Assembly (NCBI RefSeq): GCF_026898115.1
Contig: NZ_CP114036.1
Span: forward strand, 372,001 to 436,000
DNA length: 64,000 nucleotides
Direction: 5' to 3'
Origin: Streptomyces sp. S465
GTDB lineage: Bacteria; Actinomycetota; Actinomycetes; Streptomycetales; Streptomycetaceae
Under the pieces are notes generated by a model that saw only the letters and a program-made list of their open reading frames with translations, did not search any database and had not been told where the DNA came from. The first letter of the stretch is position 1, and each line of letters starts with the position of its first letter. Shown piece by piece: positions 45,157 to 52,704 of this stretch. A program made the translations under genes and the position numbers.

Positions 45157-45471
45157 TCAGCGGGAGCGGGAGAACCACAGGGCGAGGTCGAACGGGTTCA
45201 GGTCCCGGGCCCGCAGCAGCGCGCACGCCAGCTCGACGGCCTCGGTGGGGTTCACATCGGAGCGGAGCGGCTCATCGACTCGGGCGCCGGTCGCCTCGGC
45301 GTGGGCCGTGAAGAGACGGGCCGCGGCGGTGACCAGACTGCGGACGGCATCGGCCGGCACCTCGGCCGGCTCCTGCGGCGTCCGGCCGTTCAGCAGGGCA
45401 TCGACCTGGGCTTCCAGTTCGGTTGCCTGACGGGCGAGCTCGGCGCCCTTGGTGAGCTCAGAGAGCGACAT
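45157..45471 (-). CDS. Unknown 104-residue protein between ferredoxin and amidohydrolase
   Basis: It begins MSLSELTKGAELARQATELE and is predicted mostly helical, with no Cys-rich or nucleotide motif. The end DLALWFSRSR is well structured rather than low in complexity. It overlaps the Rieske ferredoxin gene by 14 bases and lies 26 bases before the amidohydrolase, so it is clearly inside the operon. I do not recognise a family; it may be a small subunit or assembly partner. Confidence 0.65.
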   Translation of the reverse strand: MSLSELTKGAELARQATELEAQVDALLNGRTPQEPAEVPADAVRSLVTAAARLFTAHAEATGARVDEPLRSDVNPTEAVELACALLRARDLNPFDLALWFSRSR

Positions 45472-45853
45472 GGATGTCGCCCCCTTCCTCACGGACGCCG
45501 AAGCCGCGCAGGCGGATGGACGGCACGCCGGCGTGTTCGCCGGTCGTGAGCCGGTATTCGAAGCCGTGCCACGGACAGACGATGTGGGGGTCGTCCTTGT
45601 CGAAGGCCAGACCGGCGCTGCGGCCTCCTTCTTCGATCCGCTCCCGCACTCCGTCGACCATGCGCCCCTGACAGGCGGGTCCGCCCTGGTGCGGGCAGAG
45701 GTTCTCGTACGCGTAGAGCTTTCCTCTGAAGCGGAACAGGCCGATCTGCACGTCGTTGCCGAGCTCGATCACCTGCCGTCCGCCCTCCGCGACATCGTCG
45801 CTGCGGGCGACCAGGGTCCACGCTTCCCTGGACTTCTCGGTGTTCACGGTCAT
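45458..45853 (-). CDS. Rieske-type ferredoxin
   Basis: A 131-residue single-domain Rieske protein with C53-P-H55 and C93-P-W-H96. The 37 residues between the two halves include an insert (VDGVRERIEEGGRSAGLAFD), longer than in BphF-type ferredoxins. It probably carries electrons to an oxygenase of this locus. ATG 45853 is preferred over the upstream in-frame codon because CAGGAG precedes it. It is the first gene of the operon behind the tandem operators at 46020. Confidence 0.85.
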   Translation of the reverse strand: MTVNTEKSREAWTLVARSDDVAEGGRQVIELGNDVQIGLFRFRGKLYAYENLCPHQGGPACQGRMVDGVRERIEEGGRSAGLAFDKDDPHIVCPWHGFEYRLTTGEHAGVPSIRLRGFGVREEGGDIHVAL

Positions 45854-46019
45854 GCGCTCTCCTGACGATGAGGGGAAGGGACAGCTCCGGGCTCGCGGTG
45901 AACGCCCGAGCACCGATGACGAGCGGCGCACCTCGGGCGGGTCCGGACAGGAACGGGCAGGGAGCGGTGCGACGGGAGCGGCCCGTGCCGTCCGCTTGGC
46001 ACTCCCGAGAGCCTCCGTA

Positions 46020-46058
46020 TTATCGCAGAGTGATTGCAGTGCTCTCGCTGTGCGATTT
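46020..46058. promoter_or_regulatory. Tandem IclR-type operators, pair 3 (upstream of ferredoxin operon)
   Basis: TTATCGCAGAGTGATTG at 46020 and CTCTCGCTGTGCGATTT at 46042 lie 22 bp apart, about 170 bp before the Rieske ferredoxin start and on its promoter side of the divergent region with iclR. Confidence 0.68.
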
Positions 46059-46152
46059 CGAACAGTAGGGTGGGGCCCGGTTCAAAGTCAACGGGTCGAG
46101 CAGGCCGAAATACCGTCACCATGAGCACGAAGGACAACAGCTCGCCCGCTTC

Positions 46153-46191
46153 ACATCGCCCTGAGATAATGAAATTATCGCTATGCGATCG
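46153..46191. promoter_or_regulatory. Tandem IclR-type operators, pair 4 (upstream of iclR)
   Basis: ACATCGCCCTGAGATAA at 46153 and the near-ideal TTATCGCTATGCGATCG at 46175 lie 22 bp apart, ending about 50 bp before the iclR start. An overlapping dyad GATAAT-GAA-ATTATC spans 46165-46179. This fits autoregulation. Confidence 0.7.
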
Positions 46192-46239
46192 GGTTACAGT
46201 AGGGCGTGACGTGGAAGTCGATGGGGAAGGAAGAGCGCA

Positions 46240-46995
46240 TTGGCAGCCTCCAAGGCGGGCGCGGACAGTGGGCGCAGGGCACTTGAGCTCCTGTTCGCCT
46301 TCACGGAACAGCGCCCGGTGGCCTCGGTCCGGCAACTCGCCGAGGACCTGGGGATCCCCGTCCCCACGGCGCACCGCTACGTGGCACTGCTGCGCGACAT
46401 GGGTCTGATCGAAGAACGCGAACGCGGCCAATACCACCTGACCATGCGCGTGGCCGCGCTCAGCCGAGCCGCTCGCCAGGCCACCCCTCTGGTCCACATC
46501 GCCGAGCCGTACATGCGTGAACTGTCCGAGCAGATCGAAGAGACCGTGCTGCTCGTCCGCATGGTCCACGGCCTGCCGGTGTGCATTCACCGGGTGGAGA
46601 CCCTGCGGCCGTTCCGTCTGTCCTTCGAAACCGGGCAGAACATGCCCCCGCTCCGCGGCGCCAGCGTCCGCCTCCTGATCGGCAGCCTCCCGGAGACGGA
46701 ACGCGAGCGCTACGTCGACCAGGCCCTCGCCACCGGAACCCCACCGCCGGTGCACGGTCGCGAGACGTTCCTCGACGAGATCCGGCGCGCCGTCGAACAG
46801 GGCTGGGACGTCAGCCAGGAAGAAATCGACGAGGGCGTATGGGCCGCCTCCGCCCCGATCAAGGAAGGCACGCTCACCAGGGCCGCGCTCTCCGCGCCGT
46901 GCCCGGCCTTCCGCCTCGACGACGCCCGCCGCGCGGCCGTTCTCGACCAGGTCCGTAAAGCAGCCGATCGCATCTCTCAGGCCCTCACCAGCTGA
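46240..46995 (+). CDS. IclR family transcriptional regulator of the Rieske catabolic locus
   Basis: A 251-residue IclR protein. The helix-turn-helix is at about residues 12-60 (ASVRQLAEDLGIPVPTAHRY) and the GAF-like effector domain ends with GVWAASAPIKEGTLTRAALS. The TTG at 46240 has GGAAGGAAG upstream and no better start follows. It is divergent from the ferredoxin-amidohydrolase operon. Four promoter regions of the locus carry paired ATCGC-N3-GCGAT sites, including its own, so it is very likely the local regulator. The effector is probably the aromatic substrate or an intermediate. Confidence 0.87.
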   Translation: MAASKAGADSGRRALELLFAFTEQRPVASVRQLAEDLGIPVPTAHRYVALLRDMGLIEERERGQYHLTMRVAALSRAARQATPLVHIAEPYMRELSEQIEETVLLVRMVHGLPVCIHRVETLRPFRLSFETGQNMPPLRGASVRLLIGSLPETERERYVDQALATGTPPPVHGRETFLDEIRRAVEQGWDVSQEEIDEGVWAASAPIKEGTLTRAALSAPCPAFRLDDARRAAVLDQVRKAADRISQALTS

Positions 46996-47156
46996 TCCAC
47001 CGGTGTCCCCACGCCGGGCCAGACCGCGAGAACCGGGTGCGCGTACCCCCGCGGGACGCGCACCCGGCCCTTCCGCGCCCGCACCGGCCGCTGCGCACTC
47101 CTCGTTGCTGGACGTCGCATGGCGACTCGTCCTCATCGGCGCCGGATGCGGCCTGC

Positions 47157-47361
47157 TCAGCTGGCCATGCTGCCGCCTGGCGTGTTGGGAACGATCCCGA
47201 GCACCCGGTCCGGCAGCGAGCGGCGAACTGGTGGTCACCCAGCCGCCGGGCGACTCCCCGCTCCGGTGCGTCCGGTCGATGCCCAGGGTGTCCAGCAGTC
47301 CGAGCAGGGTGCTCCAGGTACGTGGGCAGATGTCGCGGGCTTCGGCATCATGGCGGCCCAT
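47157..47361 (-). pseudogene. Remnant of an MhpC-like alpha/beta hydrolase
   Basis: The minus strand from 47361 reads WSTLLGLLDTLGIDRTH and then GESPGGWVT, matching the nucleophile region of meta-cleavage-type hydrolases (LLDALGI..GNSLGGWVT). A second frame continues LPDRVLGIVPNTPGGSMAS to a stop at 47157, matching the usual AARLPDRVLGLVL. Both ends of the protein are missing. The remaining 46996-47470 sequence holds a terminator (47390) and nothing else clear. Confidence 0.5.
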
Positions 47362-47389
47362 TCGCTCCGGTGAGGACGAGCGGTGGCCT

Positions 47390-47416
47390 GGCCCGGAGCC
47401 CGCGCGGCTCCGGGCC
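47390..47416. terminator. Hairpin terminator, GGCCCGGAGCC arms
   Basis: Perfect 11-bp arms (47390-47400, 47406-47416) around a 5-base loop, between the end of the catabolic locus and the minus-strand FBP gene. There is no T-run, as is usual in Streptomyces. Confidence 0.6.
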
Positions 47417-47470
47417 ACGCCCGTGCGGACCGTTCCGGGCGCGGGTCCCGCCTGACGGGACCGCCGGCTG

Positions 47471-47962
47471 TCAGGCGGTCACCTTGGCGAGGAAGGCGGC
47501 GACGTTCGCCGCCGTCCGCTGGATCTTCTCCTCCAGGGTGAGCGACTCCTGGGGGCGGGCGCCGACGCCCGCGTCCTTCTTGCCGCGCACATACAGCGAA
47601 CAGGCGAGGTCGCTACAGATGTAGGCGCCGACCGAGTTGCCCTGCTGCCGGGCCTTCCCCGCCTTCGGCGCGACCATCAAGGAGACGCCGCCCGTGTGGG
47701 CGGTCAGGCACATCGAGCACATGCTGCGCCGCGCCTGCCAGGAGGCGGGGCCGGGGCAGCGCAGCGTGAGGGCGACCGGGCGGCCGTCCAGTGCGGTGAC
47801 GAGGTAGGCGCGGTCGTGGGCCTGAGGGTCCCGCCAGCCGAGGTAGTCCAGGTCGTCCCAGGGCCGGTCGGCCAGGTCACGCGGGACGGACAGGCGCTTC
47901 GCCTCGCCCTTGGTGCAGTTCACGAACGCGGCACGGATCTCTTGTTCGGTCAGCGGCTTCAT
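47471..47962 (-). CDS. FBP domain protein (treble-clef zinc finger)
   Basis: A 163-residue protein starting MKPLTEQEIRAAFVNCTKGE, the usual beginning of FBP (FusB-like) proteins. Zinc-binding Cys lie at 82 and 85 (MCSMC) and at 116 and 121 (ICSDLAC). FusB-type proteins bind EF-G through this C-terminal finger and rescue it from fusidic acid; other actinobacterial members are uncharacterised. It is divergent from a TetR gene and shares a perfect operator with it. Confidence 0.8.
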   Translation of the reverse strand: MKPLTEQEIRAAFVNCTKGEAKRLSVPRDLADRPWDDLDYLGWRDPQAHDRAYLVTALDGRPVALTLRCPGPASWQARRSMCSMCLTAHTGGVSLMVAPKAGKARQQGNSVGAYICSDLACSLYVRGKKDAGVGARPQESLTLEEKIQRTAANVAAFLAKVTA

Positions 47963-47975
47963 AAACGGCAGGCTA

Positions 47976-48000
47976 ATTTGCCTAAAGGTATTAGGCAAAT
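47976..48000. promoter_or_regulatory. 25-bp TetR operator, ATTTGCCTAA with perfect 10-bp arms
   Basis: ATTTGCCTAA and its inverse TTAGGCAAAT flank a 5-bp centre, between the divergent FBP gene (start 47962) and TetR gene (start 48034). It overlaps both promoters, so one repressor can close both. Confidence 0.75.
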
Positions 48001-48033
48001 GCATAATGGGCTCCACCGAACGAGAGGAAGGGT

Positions 48034-48603
48034 ATGGCACGGGTGGGACTGACCGCGGAACGCCTGACCCGGGCGGGTGCGGAACTGGCCGACGAGGTCG
48101 GCTTCGACCAGGTGACCGTCTCGGCGCTGGCCAGGCGGTTCGACGTCAAGGTCGCGAGCTTCTACTCGCATCTGAAGAACTCCCAGGACCTCAAGACCAG
48201 GATCGCCCTGCTCGCCTTGGAGGAGCTCGCCGACCGGGCCGCCGACGCCCTGGCCGGGCGGGCCGGCAAGGACGCCCTGATCGCCTTCGGATGCGTCTAC
48301 CGGGACTACGCCCGGGAGCATCCCGGCCGCTATGCCGCGGCCCAGTTCAGGCTCGACCCGGAAACGGCGGCGGTCAGTGCCGGTGGCCGGCACTCCCAGA
48401 TGACGCGGGCGATCCTGCGCGGCTACGACCTGACGGAGCCGGACCAGACACATGCGGTCCGGCTGCTGGGCAGCGTCTTCCACGGCTACGTCAGCCTGGA
48501 GATGGCCGGCGGGTTCAGCCACAGCGCCCCCGACAGCGGGGAAAGCTGGTCGCGGACCCTGGACGCCCTCGACGCCCTGCTGCGGAACTGGCCCGCACCC
48601 TGA
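48034..48603 (+). CDS. TetR family transcriptional regulator (WHG-type C-terminus)
   Basis: A 189-residue TetR protein with the helix-turn-helix FDQVTVSALARRFDVKVASF then YSHLKNSQDL. The C-terminal domain contains the FHGYVSLEMAGGF motif of the WHG subfamily. GAGGAAGG precedes the ATG. The 25-bp palindrome just upstream indicates control of itself and the divergent FBP gene. The ligand is unknown; the downstream SGNH hydrolase is 93 bp away and could be co-transcribed. Confidence 0.87.
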   Translation: MARVGLTAERLTRAGAELADEVGFDQVTVSALARRFDVKVASFYSHLKNSQDLKTRIALLALEELADRAADALAGRAGKDALIAFGCVYRDYAREHPGRYAAAQFRLDPETAAVSAGGRHSQMTRAILRGYDLTEPDQTHAVRLLGSVFHGYVSLEMAGGFSHSAPDSGESWSRTLDALDALLRNWPAP

Positions 48604-48695
48604 CCCTGGCCCACCAGCTCCAGGCCGTCGGCCCCGCGCCGCGTCCGGACCATCCCTGCGTACCTCTCATCTCCCATCTCTCTACAGGCGGGACC

Positions 48696-49883
48696 ATGCA
48701 CACCACCGAGCACCACTGGATCACCACGCCCATCACCGCCGACATCCTTCGGGGCGCCCTCGACCTGGAGCGCACCGCGCACGGACTGCTGCCGCACCGG
48801 CTGCCCGCCTGGGCGCGCGCCCAGTGCGCCGACGGGCAGCTCGCCATGGCGGAGGCCCAGCCGTCCGGCGTACGGCTGGTCTTCCGGACCCGGGCCACCG
48901 CCGTCGAACTGGACACGCTGCCCACCAAGCGGGTCTACGTGGGCGCCCCGCCCCGCCCGGACGGCGTCTACGACCTGCTGATCGATGGCCGTCTGACCGC
49001 CCAGTCCACGGTGACCGGCGGCAACGCCCTGACCATCGACCTGGCCACCGGCAGCGCCGAGCACCACTCCGGCCCGGCCGGCACCCTCCGCTTCGCCGAC
49101 CTGCCCGAGGGCGTCAAGGACGTCGAGATCTGGCTGCCGCACAACGAGACCACCGAACTCCTCGCCCTGCGCACCGACGCTCCGGTCGAGCCCGTACCGG
49201 ACCGGGGCCGCAAGGTGTGGCTGCACCACGGCAGTTCGATCAGCCATGGCTCCGACGCCGCGAGCCCCACCGCCATCTGGCCCGCGCTCGCCGCCTCCCT
49301 CGGCGGCGTCGAACTGATCAACCTCGGCCTGGGCGGCAGCGCCCTGCTCGACCCGTTCACCGCACGGACGATGCGGGACACCCCCGCCGACCTGATCAGC
49401 ATCAAGATCGGCATCAATCTGGTCAACGCCGACCTGATGCGGCTGCGCGCCTTCGGCCCGGCGGTGCACGGCTTCCTCGACACGATCCGCGAGGGGCATC
49501 CCACCACACCGCTGCTGGTCGTCTCCCCCATCCTGTGCCCCATCCACGAGAACACGCCCGGCCCCGCGGCCTTCGACGTCAGCGCGCTCGGCACCGGAAA
49601 GCTGCGGTTCCTGGCCACCGGCGACCCCGCCGAGCGCGCCGCCGGAAAGCTGACGCTGGGCGTCATCCGGGATGAGCTGTCCCGGATCGTCAAGCAGCGG
49701 GCGGCCGACGACCCCCACCTCCACTACCTCGACGGCCGCGACCTCTACGGCGAGGCCGACGCCGCCGAGCTGCCGCTGCCCGACGATATCCACCCGGACG
49801 CGGCCACCCACCGCCGTATCGGGGAACGCTTCGCCACGCTGGCCTTCGCCGCCGATGGCCCGTTCGCGGACCACAGGGCCTGA
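48696..49883 (+). CDS. SGNH/GDSL-family hydrolase
   Basis: A 395-residue protein. An N-terminal beta-rich domain of ~165 residues precedes the SGNH domain. The motif blocks are VWLHHGSSISHGSD (nucleophile Ser181 in a GSS version of GDS), LGLGGSALLD (Gly), ISIKIGINLVN (Asn) and LPDDIHPD (catalytic Asp/His). No signal peptide is visible. This two-domain layout resembles carbohydrate-esterase-like lipases of actinobacteria. It lies 93 bp after the TetR gene. The substrate is unknown. Confidence 0.82.
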   Translation: MHTTEHHWITTPITADILRGALDLERTAHGLLPHRLPAWARAQCADGQLAMAEAQPSGVRLVFRTRATAVELDTLPTKRVYVGAPPRPDGVYDLLIDGRLTAQSTVTGGNALTIDLATGSAEHHSGPAGTLRFADLPEGVKDVEIWLPHNETTELLALRTDAPVEPVPDRGRKVWLHHGSSISHGSDAASPTAIWPALAASLGGVELINLGLGGSALLDPFTARTMRDTPADLISIKIGINLVNADLMRLRAFGPAVHGFLDTIREGHPTTPLLVVSPILCPIHENTPGPAAFDVSALGTGKLRFLATGDPAERAAGKLTLGVIRDELSRIVKQRAADDPHLHYLDGRDLYGEADAAELPLPDDIHPDAATHRRIGERFATLAFAADGPFADHRA

Positions 49884-49973
49884 CGCGGGCTCCATCCGGT
49901 ACAGCCGGGCTCCGTCCGGTACAACGGGAAGGAACGAGGAGGAGCGTCGACACCCGTGCGAGGGAGGGCCGCG

Positions 49974-50315
49974 ATGACGCCCGATGTGTGGGTGCGGGTC
50001 AACAGCGCGACGTTCGGCGGCCGCATGGTGCGCGCCGACACCATCGAGCAGGTCAGATGGGACAGGAAGACACCCCAGCACCTGATCCTGACCCTCCACA
50101 GCGGTGAAGAGGTCCGCCAGGACGTACGGGCCGGCGCGCCGGTCGACGACATGGACGACACCGAGGGCCCCGATCTCGCCGAGCGGCTGGTGAGCGCGAT
50201 CGCGCGGGCCTCGGACCGGCCCGGTGGCCACATGCTGGAGCTGAGGCCCGATGAGAGCGCCGAAGGCGTGAGGTGGCTCCGGACCCCGCTGGTGGACAAG
50301 CCGTGGGCGGGGTGA
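49974..50315 (+). CDS. Hypothetical protein, 113 residues
   Basis: A small acidic protein with the core WVRVNSATFGGRMVRADTIE, followed by LILTLHSGEEVRQDV, which looks like a short beta-barrel, and a helical AERLVSAIARASD segment. A GGGAGGG ribosome site precedes ATG 49974. I recognise no family. It is followed at 60 bp by the phosphatase gene on the same strand. Confidence 0.6.
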   Translation: MTPDVWVRVNSATFGGRMVRADTIEQVRWDRKTPQHLILTLHSGEEVRQDVRAGAPVDDMDDTEGPDLAERLVSAIARASDRPGGHMLELRPDESAEGVRWLRTPLVDKPWAG

Positions 50316-50374
50316 GCCGGGGTCTCCCCCGGGCGGACCGCGCCCGCGTCACCGCGCCGTCAGGACCTACCCTG

Positions 50375-50845
50375 GTGGCCGTGCACATCTGCTTTGTCTG
50401 TAGCGGGAACATCTGCCGGTCGCCGTCCGCCGTCCTGGTCTTCGCCGAGCGTCTGCGCGGGGCGGGGCTCGACGGTGCGGTACGGGTCAGCAGCGCCGGC
50501 ATCGGCCCCTGGCACGTCGGCGAACCCATCGACGAACGGGCCGGCGAGCTGCTGGCACGGCACGGCTACCCCATCGAGCACATCGCGGCCCAGATCGGTG
50601 CCGAGCACGGGGACGCCGATCTGTTCCTGGCGATGGACCGCGGCCACGAGAAGGCGCTGCGCCGGCTGGTCGAGGACCCGTCCCGGGTCAGAATGCTGCG
50701 GTCCTTCGACCCGGATGCCACCGGCGACCTGGACGTCCCCGACCCGTACTACGGCGGTCCGGAGGGGTTCGACGAGGTGCTGGCCATGATCGAAGCCTCC
50801 GTGCCCGGCCTGCTGGCCTGGGTGCGCGAGCGCCTGGGCGCATGA
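50375..50845 (+). CDS. Low-molecular-weight protein tyrosine phosphatase
   Basis: A 156-residue protein with the P-loop CSGNICRS (C9-x5-R15) right at the N-terminus and the general-acid loop DVPDPYYGG. SSAGIGPWHVGEPIDERAGE and FLAMDRGHEKAL are also typical. It removes phosphate from tyrosine, possibly on Streptomyces tyrosine-phosphorylated proteins. GTG 50375 or 50381 can start it; the ribosome site is weak. The stop overlaps the kinase-like gene by ATGA. Confidence 0.9.
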   Translation: MAVHICFVCSGNICRSPSAVLVFAERLRGAGLDGAVRVSSAGIGPWHVGEPIDERAGELLARHGYPIEHIAAQIGAEHGDADLFLAMDRGHEKALRRLVEDPSRVRMLRSFDPDATGDLDVPDPYYGGPEGFDEVLAMIEASVPGLLAWVRERLGA

Positions 50846-51723
50846 GGGCCCGTTCCGTGGCCGGGGCCGGTGAGGACCCGGGCGCCGCGGCGGCTCGCCT
50901 CACCGGCCGTCGGGTGACCGGCCGGCGTCCGACCTCCGGGCTGCTCACCGAGGTCACGCTGGACGGCGGGCAGACGGTGATGGTCAAGCGCGGTGACGAC
51001 CCGGACGCGGTGCGGGCCGAAGCGGCGGGCCTGCGCTGGCTGGCCGACGCCGGCACGGTCCGCGTTCCGGCGGTGCACGGCCACGACCGGCACTGGCTGG
51101 TCACCGACCAGGTCCCAGCCGGCCGGCCGGACGCCCGGACGGCGGCCCGGTTCGGCCGCGACCTGGCCGCCCTGCACGCCGTCGGCGCGCCCGCGTTCGG
51201 CGCACCGCCGCCCGACGGCCCCACGGACGCGTACATCGGGCTCGCTCCGATGCGCAATGTCACGGGCACCGACTGGCCGCGCTGGTATGCCGACCACCGG
51301 GTGCTGCCCTATCTGCGCCGCGCCGTCGACGACGGCACGGTGCGCCACGGCGAGGCCGAGGTGATCGAGCGTGCCTGCGAGCGGCTGCCGGAGCTGGCCG
51401 GTCCCGCCGAGCCGCCCGCCCGGCTGCACGGCGACCTGTGGAACGGCAACGTCCTGTGGGGTGCCGACGGGCAGGCCTGGCTGATCGACCCGGCCGCGCA
51501 CGGTGGCCACCGGGAGACCGATCTGGCGATGCTCCACCTGTTCGGCTGCCCACATCTGGAACAGGTGCTGGCCGGCTACCAGGAGGTGGCGCCGCTCGCC
51601 GGGGGCTGGGCCGACCGCGTCGGGCTGCATCAGCTCTTCCCCCTGCTGGTGCACACCGTGCTGTTCGGCCGCGGCTACGCCGAGCAGGCGCTCACGGTGG
51701 CCCGGGAGGCCCTGGGGAAGTGA
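50842..51723 (+). CDS. Fructosamine kinase-family protein
   Basis: A 293-residue kinase-fold protein with HGDLWNGNVL (D198, N203) and LIDPAAHGGHRETDLAML (D216), the fructosamine-3-kinase signature. Family members phosphorylate sugar adducts on protein lysines so that they fall off (deglycation). Its ATG overlaps the phosphatase stop, a pairing that recurs in actinobacteria: the phosphatase may act on the same repair route. The N-terminus is about ten residues longer than usual. Confidence 0.88.
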   Translation: MRARSVAGAGEDPGAAAARLTGRRVTGRRPTSGLLTEVTLDGGQTVMVKRGDDPDAVRAEAAGLRWLADAGTVRVPAVHGHDRHWLVTDQVPAGRPDARTAARFGRDLAALHAVGAPAFGAPPPDGPTDAYIGLAPMRNVTGTDWPRWYADHRVLPYLRRAVDDGTVRHGEAEVIERACERLPELAGPAEPPARLHGDLWNGNVLWGADGQAWLIDPAAHGGHRETDLAMLHLFGCPHLEQVLAGYQEVAPLAGGWADRVGLHQLFPLLVHTVLFGRGYAEQALTVAREALGK

Positions 51724-51741
51724 CCCGGCGCCCGGCTGTGG

Positions 51742-52671
51742 TCAGTCCGGGGCTTGCGCCAGTTCCTCGTGCAGTCCCTCCAGGGCGGTGTGGTCGTCGT
51801 CCGTGCCGGTGTGCGGGGCGGCGAACCAGCGCGCGTACGCGGCGATCTCGGAGAGACGCCAGTCGAGGGCGAACAACTCGACCATGGCCGGGTCGGGGCG
51901 CAGGCGATCGGCCGCGCCGGCCGCGATCAGGTCGGCGTAGTCCCGCTCAGGTGGCGCGAGGGCCAGCGATTCCCAGTCGACCAGCTTCAGCCCGTACGCG
52001 CCCACGACCTGGTTGGCGTGGTGCGGCTCGCCGTGGGTCGGCACCCACAGCTCCCGGCGGGTGCGGGCGAGGTCCGCGAGCCGGAGGTAGCGGTCCGTCC
52101 AGCGCGTGATCGCGGCGTCGTGTGCGGCGATCGCGGTCCGCGCCCGCTCCGCCAGCGGGCCCGAGGTCCAGGGCCGGGCGGTGCGGGCCCGCAGCTGCCC
52201 GGCGAATCCGGGGCCGACCTGGGGAGTCCAGTGCCGCAGCCCGGGTGGTGGTGCGGCGCGGTGCAGTGCGGCCAGGGCGGCTTCGACCGCGCGCAGGTGC
52301 CGGGGCTCGCCCGCCTCCGCCTCGGTGGGGCTCCGTCCCTCCAGCCATGGCGTCACGCTGAGCGCACCGGCCCCGACGCCGACGGTGAACCGGCCGGAGG
52401 ACCGGGCGGGCAACGGCGCGCACACCGTCTCCATACCGGCGGCCGCCAGTGCCGCCGCCCCGGCGTAGGCGGCCTCCAGCGTCGCCTCGGTGTGCCGGGG
52501 CCGCAGCTGGTCCAGCGTCACGAACAAGGTCGTACCGCCACCGGTCACCCGCCAGTGGTGTGCGCCGAAGCCCCAGGGCAGGTAGTCGGCCTCGGTGGCG
52601 TCCGGCAGCCAATGCGTGGCGACGGCGTGCGCGATCGCTTCGTCACCGATGAAGGAGGGTCGGGAGAGCAC
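51742..52671 (-). CDS. Aminoglycoside phosphotransferase-family protein
   Basis: A 309-residue APH-fold protein with the catalytic loop THGEPHHANQ (Glu for the usual Asp after HG) and KLVDWESLALAPPERD for the metal site. Its start GTG 52671 gives MLSRPSFIGDEAI. The HGE variant is known in spectinomycin-kinase-like proteins (APH(9) type), so an antibiotic or other small-molecule kinase is possible. It converges on the fructosamine kinase gene. Confidence 0.78.
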   Translation of the reverse strand: MLSRPSFIGDEAIAHAVATHWLPDATEADYLPWGFGAHHWRVTGGGTTLFVTLDQLRPRHTEATLEAAYAGAAALAAAGMETVCAPLPARSSGRFTVGVGAGALSVTPWLEGRSPTEAEAGEPRHLRAVEAALAALHRAAPPPGLRHWTPQVGPGFAGQLRARTARPWTSGPLAERARTAIAAHDAAITRWTDRYLRLADLARTRRELWVPTHGEPHHANQVVGAYGLKLVDWESLALAPPERDYADLIAAGAADRLRPDPAMVELFALDWRLSEIAAYARWFAAPHTGTDDDHTALEGLHEELAQAPD

Positions 52672-52704
52672 GGGGTCCGATCGTAGGCAGCACGGGGGCC
52701 GCCG

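Noticed and set aside
45850..47418. 522-codon minus-strand open frame opposite iclR
   Set aside because: Mostly an antisense shadow of iclR; only the short hydrolase remnant at its start is protein-like.
47910..49883. 657-codon protein joining TetR and SGNH hydrolase
   Set aside because: The first 260 codons are an out-of-frame reading of the TetR gene; the hydrolase starts at ATG 48696.
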